Shown one piece after another: positions 1 through 7,040 of a stretch of DNA of 64,000 nucleotides. The number at the start of each line of letters is the position of its first letter. The first letter of the stretch is position 1. Under the pieces are notes generated by a model, which ran no database searches, had not been told where the DNA came from, and worked only from the letters and a program-made list of their open reading frames with translations. The DNA comes from Ichthyophis bannanicus (taxonomy: Eukaryota > Chordata > Amphibia > Gymnophiona > Ichthyophiidae). Position numbers and translations under genes: made by a program. The DNA is taken from NCBI GenBank assembly GCA_033557465.1, contig CM066039.1, positions 399,423,440 to 399,487,439 on the forward strand, read 5' to 3'.

Positions 1-223
1 CAGCAGCTTGAGGGGTTGCCCGCTTAGGAGCTTGGGCCTTCTCTGTGACCCTATGGTACTTTAAGACGAATGTCTGCTTTGGGGTAGCTTGATCTTCTGG
101 ACGCTTAACCATCTTTTTAGCTGGGGTCTGAGGACTTCCAAATAAAGGCCCGGGAGCTATTACCATTAATCCTTCTCCCTCCTTCTTTCCTAGTCCTTCC
201 ACTAGACCCTGCTTAAATCTTGG
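1..223 (-). CDS. pol: Start of dUTPase region, cut by the window edge
   Basis: This repeats 5249-5471 base for base where compared. It encodes the linker and the residues leading to the first dUTPase motif. The rest lies left of base 1. Confidence 0.85.
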
Positions 224-673
224 TCAGTCTCTTCCTAGAACCAAATCAAAGGGTAGCCTAGGCACCACTGCTAAAAGGACTTCCTCTTGTTCCCCCAGGC
301 ACTTAACCTTTAGCCTATAGGTGGGATATGATGTTGCAGCACCATGAATGCATCTGATGTGAACTTGGCTTTCAGGGGTTCTAGGCACAAATCCTTCTTG
401 GGCCTCTATCCTCTTCCAAAGCCTTTTTGACATCATACTCTGGTCTGCCCCAGAGTCTAACAAAGCATTTGTGATAATTCCTTGCACATCAACCATCAAA
501 AGAAATCCTTCTTTGGGCTGTTTTAAATCCACCCCCATTAAGCTAGTGTGTGTCTGACATCCCTTTTCTAAATGTCCCCATTTTCCACATTTGAAACATT
601 TCTTTCTACTCCACTGTTTAATCTGGTTTGATACAGTACATTCATTTTCAGAAACATTTTTAATTATTTTCTT
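224..673 (-). CDS. CCHC knuckle and protease of the left tandem unit
   Basis: Identical to 5472-5921: zinc knuckle, DSGA protease and the same terminal TGA at 224-226. The sharing of both stops shows that they predate the tandem duplication. Confidence 0.86.
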   Translation of the reverse strand, partial: KKIIKNVSENECTVSNQIKQWSRKKCFKCGKWGHLEKGCQTHTSLMGVDLKQPKEGFLLMVDVQGIITNALLDSGADQSMMSKRLWKRIEAQEGFVPRTPESQVHIRCIHGAATSYPTYRLKVKCLGEQEEVLLAVVPRLPFDLVLGRD

Positions 674-1492
674 TTATGATACAGCACATCTTGCCTCAGC
701 ACCAATCTTCAGAGGGCCACCCATTCTATGGCAAGCCTGCGTGGCTTCCAAGAATCTCTCTGCTAGCATGGTTGCCTCTCCAAGATTTTGGCAATTTTGC
801 TGTATAAGGAAAGTGTGCAAATCTTTAGGCACCGCAGACATAAATTGTTCAAGCATAATAATGTCTAATAACATTTCTACCGTCTTTTGCTCAGGCTCCA
901 ACCATTTTACAGCTAATCCTCTGATTCTCTGACTCAGAGCCCTGGGTGTTTCACCCACTCTCAATGTAGTAGCTCTAAACATTCGCCTAAACTCTGAAAT
1001 AGACAACCCTAGGCGATCTCTAATAGCAGCCTTTACATCCTTATAATTCAAAGCCTGGGCTGCTGGCATTGCTCTATAAGCTGCAAGCGCCTCTCCAGTT
1101 AATGAGGCTGCCAGCCTTACTGCCCACCGGGTCTCTGGCCATGCTAATGCTTGTGCCACTCTTTCAAAAGACTCTAGAAAATCATCAACATTATCATCTG
1201 GAGTTAGCTTCCCAAAACTAAATGCCCCAATTCCTTGATTGAGTCCCACACTGTCCACATGTGGTGTACCAGTATTTACTGCTGGTCTTGCATCTGTTCC
1301 ACTTTGGTTCTGCAGCTTAACTAGGGCTTGCACCAGATCAAGCACTGGCTTCTGCTGGTCCATTAAGGCTTTCATAGCAGTGTCCTGAGCCTGCTGTGCT
1401 AGCTCCTGTTGCCTGCTAAACTGGGCTGCCATCCAGCTAGCCATCTCCCTCGGATCTATCTTGATCCCTGCAAGAAACAAAGAAAAAAACAA
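674..1492 (-). CDS. gag: Gag of the left tandem unit
   Basis: The protein is identical over 272 residues to the Gag at 5922-6758, including the ATA at the ancestral start and the terminal TAA. The only differences nearby are one-base length changes in the A run near 1480 and the T run near 1705. Confidence 0.88.
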   Translation of the reverse strand: MFFSLFLAGIKIDPREMASWMAAQFSRQQELAQQAQDTAMKALMDQQKPVLDLVQALVKLQNQSGTDARPAVNTGTPHVDSVGLNQGIGAFSFGKLTPDDNVDDFLESFERVAQALAWPETRWAVRLAASLTGEALAAYRAMPAAQALNYKDVKAAIRDRLGLSISEFRRMFRATTLRVGETPRALSQRIRGLAVKWLEPEQKTVEMLLDIIMLEQFMSAVPKDLHTFLIQQNCQNLGEATMLAERFLEATQACHRMGGPLKIGAEARCAVS

Positions 1493-1792
1493 AGTGCACC
1501 ACCTTCCAAACAGGTGTTTGTTTTTTTTTCTACTTTTTTTTTTTCAATTACCCCTGTGCCTTACTCCCATCCACCACTAGACATGCCCAGGTACTTGTTA
1601 CCTTATGCCAGTGATGAATCCAGCTCTGCACAGGGTCTTTTCCTCCTGGGACAGCTACCTGGAACATCCACTTCTCCTCCAAAGTGCAGTTGAGGGAAAA
1701 TCTTTTTTTTCCAGCTTTAAACTTGAACTTTAGTTGTAATCCTTAGCAAGTAAATCCCTTCGTGCAAAAGCAATCCGAAAAACTACGCCATT

Positions 1793-3344
1793 TGTCAGAC
1801 GGCTGCCTGGGTGAGAATGTTCACAGTCTTGGCAAGTGCATATATCAATATGATTTGCAAGGGATTGTGGGCAATGCAGTCCATTCACACCAGACACAGC
1901 TGCTCACAATAATTTGTTGTGCTTCAGGGTAAAGCCAATAAAATATTTATTTATGGGGTTATTTCTCCCAACACAGATATGCTTGGTAGCACATAAATCA
2001 GGTTACTTGCTTTCAGTGTTAAACTTGGAAAAACAAAATCAGGAAAACAACATTTGAAATTGTCAGGCAATCAAAGCAAAAGAAATAAGACCTGGTTGGT
2101 AACAAACTGGTCTTTTCTGTAGGCTTTAGCTAATATTCTCTTAGCAGTGTATCAAACAACAAACAAAAGCCACAAGGAAGAGAAAAACTGTTCTTTTCAG
2201 GTTAACTTCTTATATCTTCCCACATAGATTCAGAAGTGAACCCTCAGAGCTCACAAGCAATTAGGTAAGGCTCAATTGCTAGCAGTTACCCAGCTGAAAC
2301 CCCTTAGCTGGCTTGCTTTCTACTGCGTGGCTCAAAATTCTACTTCAGGAGTTTTTCTGAGTAGATTAAAGAACAAGTTTGTATTTCTTTGTGATGGTTG
2401 CTGTACTTTGTAACAGAAAATTACCAAAGGAGTTTAGACAGAGAGCAATCCATGTAAACACATCCTTCATCTGCAATCACTCCCCCTTCTTCAACAATCA
2501 TGGGTTCAATATCCTGGATTGGCACAGATGAATTTCTCAATGGAGCACTTTCAGGAGAATACTTGTTTCCCTGCTGTCTTTCAAGGTTATAGCTAGGGCA
2601 TATATCAGTGTTCATACCTGAGCTCCCATTGCTGTTAGAGTTCCTCTCTATATAGCCTGGCCAGTATGTAGTCCAGTTCTTATGTCCAGCCTTCCAATCC
2701 AGATCCCTGGACACTGGATCTCTCTTCACATACCTTCTGGCACGGGTCTTAGGGTCCCTTCCACGTGCAGCCGTCTCCCTCACAGGTACCGTCTGGAGAT
2801 TCCTAGCTCTGCAGCACCATTCCTCTGGCTTTCCCCAGTCCAATGGTGTATGCTGGCCCTTGGAATGCCTCCCAGTATACGTACTGCTCCGGACTCTTCT
2901 AGACCTCTCAAAGGCTTTTCTCTTCTTTCTTCCAAAGGGTTTCTTGCCCTCTCTGTCCGTCTGGTTTGGCTTCTGCTTCTGATGATCCTCCAGATGAAAC
3001 TGAGGATAATTCTGAGGATGAGGATGATTCTCTGTAGAATAAACTCTACCTTTATTCTGCCTTGATGAGTGCTCCACCTTATCACAGCGCAGCTGTGCTG
3101 AATCAAGCCCTGCCCTTTGAGATGAGTGCTTGGGGATTACCTCATAGCCCTCCTGATTGAACACACATTTCCCCTCTTCAGCTCCTCTAGTGGCTGTTGG
3201 AAACCTGTTGCATTCTGGGACTAGTAGTCTTTTATGGGAAAATTCTGTTTTCTTATTTCTACCAGAACTGACAGGTTGCTTGTTCAGAGTCACTTCACCT
3301 TTTCTATAGCTCCTTCCTGAGCTATGATAAGCTTCCTTATCACA
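1793..3344 (-). repeat. Group A LTR, internal copy of the array (3' LTR of the complete unit)
   Basis: On the minus strand this 1552-base LTR runs from TGTGATAAGGAAGC (3344) to CTGACA (1793), the TG...CA form. It is bounded by a polypurine tract on one side and a primer site on the other. An AATAAA-type polyadenylation signal lies near 1941-1956. The same LTR occurs at 7041-8592 and as a solo LTR at 41141-42724. Most of the U3-like part is an open reading frame (see 2421-3344). Confidence 0.93.
2421..3344 (-). CDS. LTR-encoded ORF, group A (C-terminal part of pol frame)
   Basis: 307 codons lie wholly inside the LTR, starting at its first base with Cys-Asp-Lys-Glu-Ala. The product is basic, Ser/Arg-rich and has no membrane segment. 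Blocks shared with the LTRs at 27854 and 62385 are the N-terminal CDKEA segment, a central WKxGHK...YWPGY block followed by GMN, and the C-terminal IEPM....MDCS. There is no early ATG, which fits a Pol extension better than a free-standing gene. I do not recognise the domain. Other copies are at 7669-8592 and 41768-42724. Confidence 0.8.
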   Translation of the reverse strand, partial: CDKEAYHSSGRSYRKGEVTLNKQPVSSGRNKKTEFSHKRLLVPECNRFPTATRGAEEGKCVFNQEGYEVIPKHSSQRAGLDSAQLRCDKVEHSSRQNKGRVYSTENHPHPQNYPQFHLEDHQKQKPNQTDREGKKPFGRKKRKAFERSRRVRSSTYTGRHSKGQHTPLDWGKPEEWCCRARNLQTVPVRETAARGRDPKTRARRYVKRDPVSRDLDWKAGHKNWTTYWPGYIERNSNSNGSSGMNTDICPSYNLERQQGNKYSPESAPLRNSSVPIQDIEPMIVEEGGVIADEGCVYMDCSLSKLLW

Positions 3345-5471
3345 TACCCCCCTGCTTAAGTTATTACGGACTGGTGTCACTGGTGAAACTTCTTCTCTAC
3401 AGTCCGTAATACGGGAAAGGGCATCCGCATTCTTGTGTAACTTCCCAGCACGATGTTCAACTTGAAAATCAAATGCCTGTAAGGCCATGTACCAGCGTGT
3501 CAACCTGGCATTGTGGTTCTTCATTTGCTGCAACCACTTAAGTGGGGCATGGTCTGTGACCAACTGGAACTTTCTCCCTGTAAGGTAAAACCTTAATGCC
3601 TCCATTGACCACTTAATAGCTAAACATTCTTTTTCTATTGTGGAATACTTTTGTTCAGCCGGTGACAACTTCCTGCTCAGGTAAATCACAGGATGCTCCT
3701 CCCCTTCATGACACTGGGATAGAACCGCTCCTAGCCCTACATCCGATGCATCTGTTTGAACCAGAAAGGGTTTCCTGAAGTCCACCCCTTTCAGTACCGG
3801 TCCTGTACACAATTTTCCTTTTAGGACTGAAAACGCTTTTTCAGCTTCAGGTGTCCACTTTAGCTGGTTTGGACAATTCTTCCGCAGCATATCCGTGAAA
3901 ATTGCACTTTTCTCTGCAAATTGCGGTATAAATCTGCGGTAGTATCCAATAAGTCCCAAGAAACTTTTTAGTTGTTTCTTTGTTGTTGGAGGGGGAAAAT
4001 TCCTGATGCTATCTACTTTACTCATTAGAGGTTTAATTTTTCCTCTTCCCACTAGGTGGCCCAGGTATTTTACCTCCCTATTTGAAAAGGCACACTTCTT
4101 CGGGTTTAAAGTGATTCCCGCTTGCTTCATGGAGCACAAGACTGCCCTGATCCTCTTTAGATGCTCCGCCCAGGTGTTACTATGGATTATGACATCATCC
4201 ATATATGCAAAAGCATAGTTTTGGTGGTGTCGAAGTACCTGATCCACTAACCTTTGGCAGGTAGCCGCTGCTCCATGCAGTCCGAAAGGCATCCTCTTGA
4301 ACTGGAAAAGGCCAACGGGGGTGCTGAACGCAGTCTTCGGCTTCGACTCCCTGGTGAGAGGGATTTGCCAATATCCTTTTGTCATATCAAGGGTGGTTAA
4401 GTATTGAGCCTGTCCCAGCTGGTCCAACAGCTCTTTAATTCTTGGCATTGGATATGCATCAAAAACTGATATTGCGTTTACCTGCCGGAAGTCAATACAA
4501 AATCTTAAAGATCCATCAGGCTTCGGCACCAGGACTATGGGGCTATTCCAGGGACTCTTTGACTCCTCTATTACTCCCATGTCCAACATTTCCTGGACTT
4601 GTGCCACTACTTCCTGTCTCTTGGCTTCAGGCAAGCGGTATGGCCTTTGACGAACTAATTTCCCAGGTGGAGTTATTATTTCATGGGCAACCAAATGTGT
4701 CTCCCCAGGTATGGGTGTCAACACATCTGGGAATTCTTTAAGCAATTTCCTAATTTCTTCCTGTTGTACCACTGTCAGGTCCTCACCTATTTGGGGCTCT
4801 GATTTTTCTTTACAATCAGATACCTGGGGTCCCAAATCTTCCTCTTCATTCACCTCCCTCTCTCGGGCACAGGTGGCAGCTAGGCTTTTAACCCCTTTGA
4901 CGTCAGTAGAACCAAAGCCTTTGGTTCCACGCTCAGAATTTTCCAGGGATGTGACCTCCTCCACAGTTGGAAAACCCAGCATCTCACAGATCAATTGGGC
5001 AATTCTGTCTCCTGTCTTCATGTGATAATCATTCTGTCCAAAATTAAATAACAGAACTTTAATATTGCCCCTGTAATCGGGATCAATTACTCCCGCACCC
5101 ACATCGATGAAATATTTAAGGGCTAATCCGGACCTTGGGGCTACTCTCCCATAGCATCCAATAGGTATTTCCACTTGGAGACCAGTGTGCACCAGGGCTC
5201 TCCCTTGGCTAGGTACAGTCACATTTTCTATGCTGCACAGGTCAAACCCAGCAGCTTGAGGGGTTGCCCGCTTAGGAGCTTGGGCCTTCTCTGTGACCCT
5301 ATGGTACTTTAAGACGAATGTCTGCTTTGGGGTAGCTTGATCTTCTGGACGCTTAACCATCTTTTTAGCTGGGGTCTGAGGACTTCCAAATAAAGGCCCG
5401 GGAGCTATTACCATTAATCCTTCTCCCTCCTTCTTTCCTAGTCCTTCCACTAGACCCTGCTTAAATCTTGG
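2421..5471 (-). CDS. pol: Pol: dUTPase, reverse transcriptase, RNase H, extended into the 3' LTR
   Basis: One open frame of about 1016 codons follows the PR stop. Residues are numbered from the GTG at 5450. The dUTPase motifs are AGFDLC (67-72), PRSGLA (105-110), GVIDPDYRG (120-128), GDRIAQLI (147-154) and RGTKGFGST (174-182); all five are present. RT has LDMTKGYWQIPL (about 354) and catalytic YMDD (416-419). RNase H has TDAS (about 567), the conserved ECLA helix, TDH (about 632) and NADALSR near 674-680. There is no integrase. The frame enters the LTR exactly at Cys703 (base 3344) and runs to TAA at 2421. No ATG precedes the dUTPase closely, so expression needs readthrough or internal initiation. 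Confidence 0.92.
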   Translation of the reverse strand, partial: PRFKQGLVEGLGKKEGEGLMVIAPGPLFGSPQTPAKKMVKRPEDQATPKQTFVLKYHRVTEKAQAPKRATPQAAGFDLCSIENVTVPSQGRALVHTGLQVEIPIGCYGRVAPRSGLALKYFIDVGAGVIDPDYRGNIKVLLFNFGQNDYHMKTGDRIAQLICEMLGFPTVEEVTSLENSERGTKGFGSTDVKGVKSLAATCAREREVNEEEDLGPQVSDCKEKSEPQIGEDLTVVQQEEIRKLLKEFPDVLTPIPGETHLVAHEIITPPGKLVRQRPYRLPEAKRQEVVAQVQEMLDMGVIEESKSPWNSPIVLVPKPDGSLRFCIDFRQVNAISVFDAYPMPRIKELLDQLGQAQYLTTLDMTKGYWQIPLTRESKPKTAFSTPVGLFQFKRMPFGLHGAAATCQRLVDQVLRHHQNYAFAYMDDVIIHSNTWAEHLKRIRAVLCSMKQAGITLNPKKCAFSNREVKYLGHLVGRGKIKPLMSKVDSIRNFPPPTTKKQLKSFLGLIGYYRRFIPQFAEKSAIFTDMLRKNCPNQLKWTPEAEKAFSVLKGKLCTGPVLKGVDFRKPFLVQTDASDVGLGAVLSQCHEGEEHPVIYLSRKLSPAEQKYSTIEKECLAIKWSMEALRFYLTGRKFQLVTDHAPLKWLQQMKNHNARLTRWYMALQAFDFQVEHRAGKLHKNADALSRITDCREEVSPVTPVRNNLSRGVCDKEAYHSSGRSYRKGEVTLNKQPVSSGRNKKTEFSHKRLLVPECNRFPTATRGAEEGKCVFNQEGYEVIPKHSSQRAGLDSAQLRCDKVEHSSRQNKGRVYSTENHPHPQNYPQFHLEDHQKQKPNQTDREGKKPFGRKKRKAFERSRRVRSSTYTGRHSKGQHTPLDWGKPEEWCCRARNLQTVPVRETAARGRDPKTRARRYVKRDPVSRDLDWKAGHKNWTTYWPGYIERNSNSNGSSGMNTDICPSYNLERQQGNKYSPESAPLRNSSVPIQDIEPMIVEEGGVIADEGCVYMDCSLSKLLW
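3345..3357 (-). promoter_or_regulatory. Polypurine tract of the dUTPase element
   Basis: The minus strand reads AAGCAGGGGGGTA directly before the LTR start TGTGATAAGG. This is the expected plus-strand DNA primer position. It is also coding: the pol frame passes through it without a stop into the LTR. Confidence 0.75.
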
Positions 5472-5921
5472 TCAGTCTCTTCCTAGAACCAAATCAAAGG
5501 GTAGCCTAGGCACCACTGCTAAAAGGACTTCCTCTTGTTCCCCCAGGCACTTAACCTTTAGCCTATAGGTGGGATATGATGTTGCAGCACCATGAATGCA
5601 TCTGATGTGAACTTGGCTTTCAGGGGTTCTAGGCACAAATCCTTCTTGGGCCTCTATCCTCTTCCAAAGCCTTTTTGACATCATACTCTGGTCTGCCCCA
5701 GAGTCTAACAAAGCATTTGTGATAATTCCTTGCACATCAACCATCAAAAGAAATCCTTCTTTGGGCTGTTTTAAATCCACCCCCATTAAGCTAGTGTGTG
5801 TCTGACATCCCTTTTCTAAATGTCCCCATTTTCCACATTTGAAACATTTCTTTCTACTCCACTGTTTAATCTGGTTTGATACAGTACATTCATTTTCAGA
5901 AACATTTTTAATTATTTTCTT
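5472..5921 (-). CDS. CCHC nucleocapsid knuckle and aspartic protease
   Basis: This is the same frame as Gag, after its single TAA. It encodes a zinc knuckle of form C-x2-C-x4-H-x4-C (CFKCGKWGHLEKGC), then a retropepsin with the catalytic DSGA in LLDSGADQSMMS and the C-terminal flap-side block AVVPRLPFDLVLGRD. It ends in one TGA (5472-5474). Beyond that, the same frame continues Pro-Arg-Phe into the dUTPase region. In the sister element the TGA position is TGG (Trp), so the stop is either a point mutation or a readthrough codon. Confidence 0.88.
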   Translation of the reverse strand, partial: KKIIKNVSENECTVSNQIKQWSRKKCFKCGKWGHLEKGCQTHTSLMGVDLKQPKEGFLLMVDVQGIITNALLDSGADQSMMSKRLWKRIEAQEGFVPRTPESQVHIRCIHGAATSYPTYRLKVKCLGEQEEVLLAVVPRLPFDLVLGRD

Positions 5922-6758
5922 TTATGATACAGCACATCTTGCCTCAGCACCAATCTTCAGAGGGCCACCCATTCTATGGCAAGCCTGCGTGGCTTCCAAG
6001 AATCTCTCTGCTAGCATGGTTGCCTCTCCAAGATTTTGGCAATTTTGCTGTATAAGGAAAGTGTGCAAATCTTTAGGCACCGCAGACATAAATTGTTCAA
6101 GCATAATAATGTCTAATAACATTTCTACCGTCTTTTGCTCAGGCTCCAACCATTTTACAGCTAATCCTCTGATTCTCTGACTCAGAGCCCTGGGTGTTTC
6201 ACCCACTCTCAATGTAGTAGCTCTAAACATTCGCCTAAACTCTGAAATAGACAACCCTAGGCGATCTCTAATAGCAGCCTTTACATCCTTATAATTCAAA
6301 GCCTGGGCTGCTGGCATTGCTCTATAAGCTGCAAGCGCCTCTCCAGTTAATGAGGCTGCCAGCCTTACTGCCCACCGGGTCTCTGGCCATGCTAATGCTT
6401 GTGCCACTCTTTCAAAAGACTCTAGAAAATCATCAACATTATCATCTGGAGTTAGCTTCCCAAAACTAAATGCCCCAATTCCTTGATTGAGTCCCACACT
6501 GTCCACATGTGGTGTACCAGTATTTACTGCTGGTCTTGCATCTGTTCCACTTTGGTTCTGCAGCTTAACTAGGGCTTGCACCAGATCAAGCACTGGCTTC
6601 TGCTGGTCCATTAAGGCTTTCATAGCAGTGTCCTGAGCCTGCTGTGCTAGCTCCTGTTGCCTGCTAAACTGGGCTGCCATCCAGCTAGCCATCTCCCTCG
6701 GATCTATCTTGATCCCTGCAAGAAACAAAGAAAAAAAACAAAGTGCACCACCTTCCAA
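5922..6758 (-). CDS. gag: Gag (SCAN-like capsid) of dUTPase element, complete unit
   Basis: About 250-278 residues. It has a Gln-rich N-terminal segment, then the conserved retrotransposon capsid region: DNVDDFLESFERVA, WAVRLAASLTGEALAAYRAM, then GETPRALSQRI, LEQFMSAVPKDL and LAERFLEA. The second half resembles the SCAN fold that derives from Gmr1-like Gag (family knowledge). The likely ancestral start codon is ATA here: the sister element at 13009 has ATG-Asp-Pro-Lys where this has ATA-Asp-Pro-Arg, so initiation may use the Met five codons downstream or an upstream in-frame ATG at 6758. The frame ends at a single TAA (5922-5924), and the same frame resumes with the CCHC knuckle. Confidence 0.9.
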   Translation of the reverse strand: MEGGALCFFSLFLAGIKIDPREMASWMAAQFSRQQELAQQAQDTAMKALMDQQKPVLDLVQALVKLQNQSGTDARPAVNTGTPHVDSVGLNQGIGAFSFGKLTPDDNVDDFLESFERVAQALAWPETRWAVRLAASLTGEALAAYRAMPAAQALNYKDVKAAIRDRLGLSISEFRRMFRATTLRVGETPRALSQRIRGLAVKWLEPEQKTVEMLLDIIMLEQFMSAVPKDLHTFLIQQNCQNLGEATMLAERFLEATQACHRMGGPLKIGAEARCAVS

Positions 6759-7020
6759 ACAGGTGTTTGTTTTTTTTTCTACTTTTTTTTTTTCAATTAC
6801 CCCTGTGCCTTACTCCCATCCACCACTAGACATGCCCAGGTACTTGTTACCTTATGCCAGTGATGAATCCAGCTCTGCACAGGGTCTTTTCCTCCTGGGA
6901 CAGCTACCTGGAACATCCACTTCTCCTCCAAAGTGCAGTTGAGGGAAAATCTTTTTTTCCAGCTTTAAACTTGAACTTTAGTTGTAATCCTTAGCAAGTA
7001 AATCCCTTCGTGCAAAAGCA
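6759..7020 (-). other. 5' leader between primer site and gag
   Basis: Untranslated leader with A-rich (minus-strand) runs at 6775-6795 and no ORF worth calling. The same leader occurs at 1493-1772. A packaging signal would be expected here, but none can be recognised from sequence alone. Confidence 0.55.
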
Positions 7021-7038
7021 ATCCGAAAAACTACGCCA
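7021..7038 (-). promoter_or_regulatory. Primer binding site, tRNA-Ser-like
   Basis: Two bases inside the 5' LTR the minus strand reads TGGCGTAGTTTTTCGGAT. The first nine bases equal the complement of the CCA-bearing 3' end of vertebrate tRNA-Ser (TGGCGTAGTCGGCAGGATTC, recalled from the known tRNA), and GGAT further along also fits. Two other elements here have closer matches, which supports serine tRNA as the primer. The duplicate site in the left unit is at 1773-1790. Confidence 0.7.
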
Positions 7039-7040
7039 TT

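Noticed and set aside
591..932. Plus-strand ORFs across the Gag and pol regions (also 1409-1693, 2682-3065, 4442-4741, 5839-6180, 7930-8313)
   Set aside because: They are antisense shadows of the minus-strand Gag, LTR ORF and pol frames; none has recognisable domains, and they repeat simply because the element repeats.
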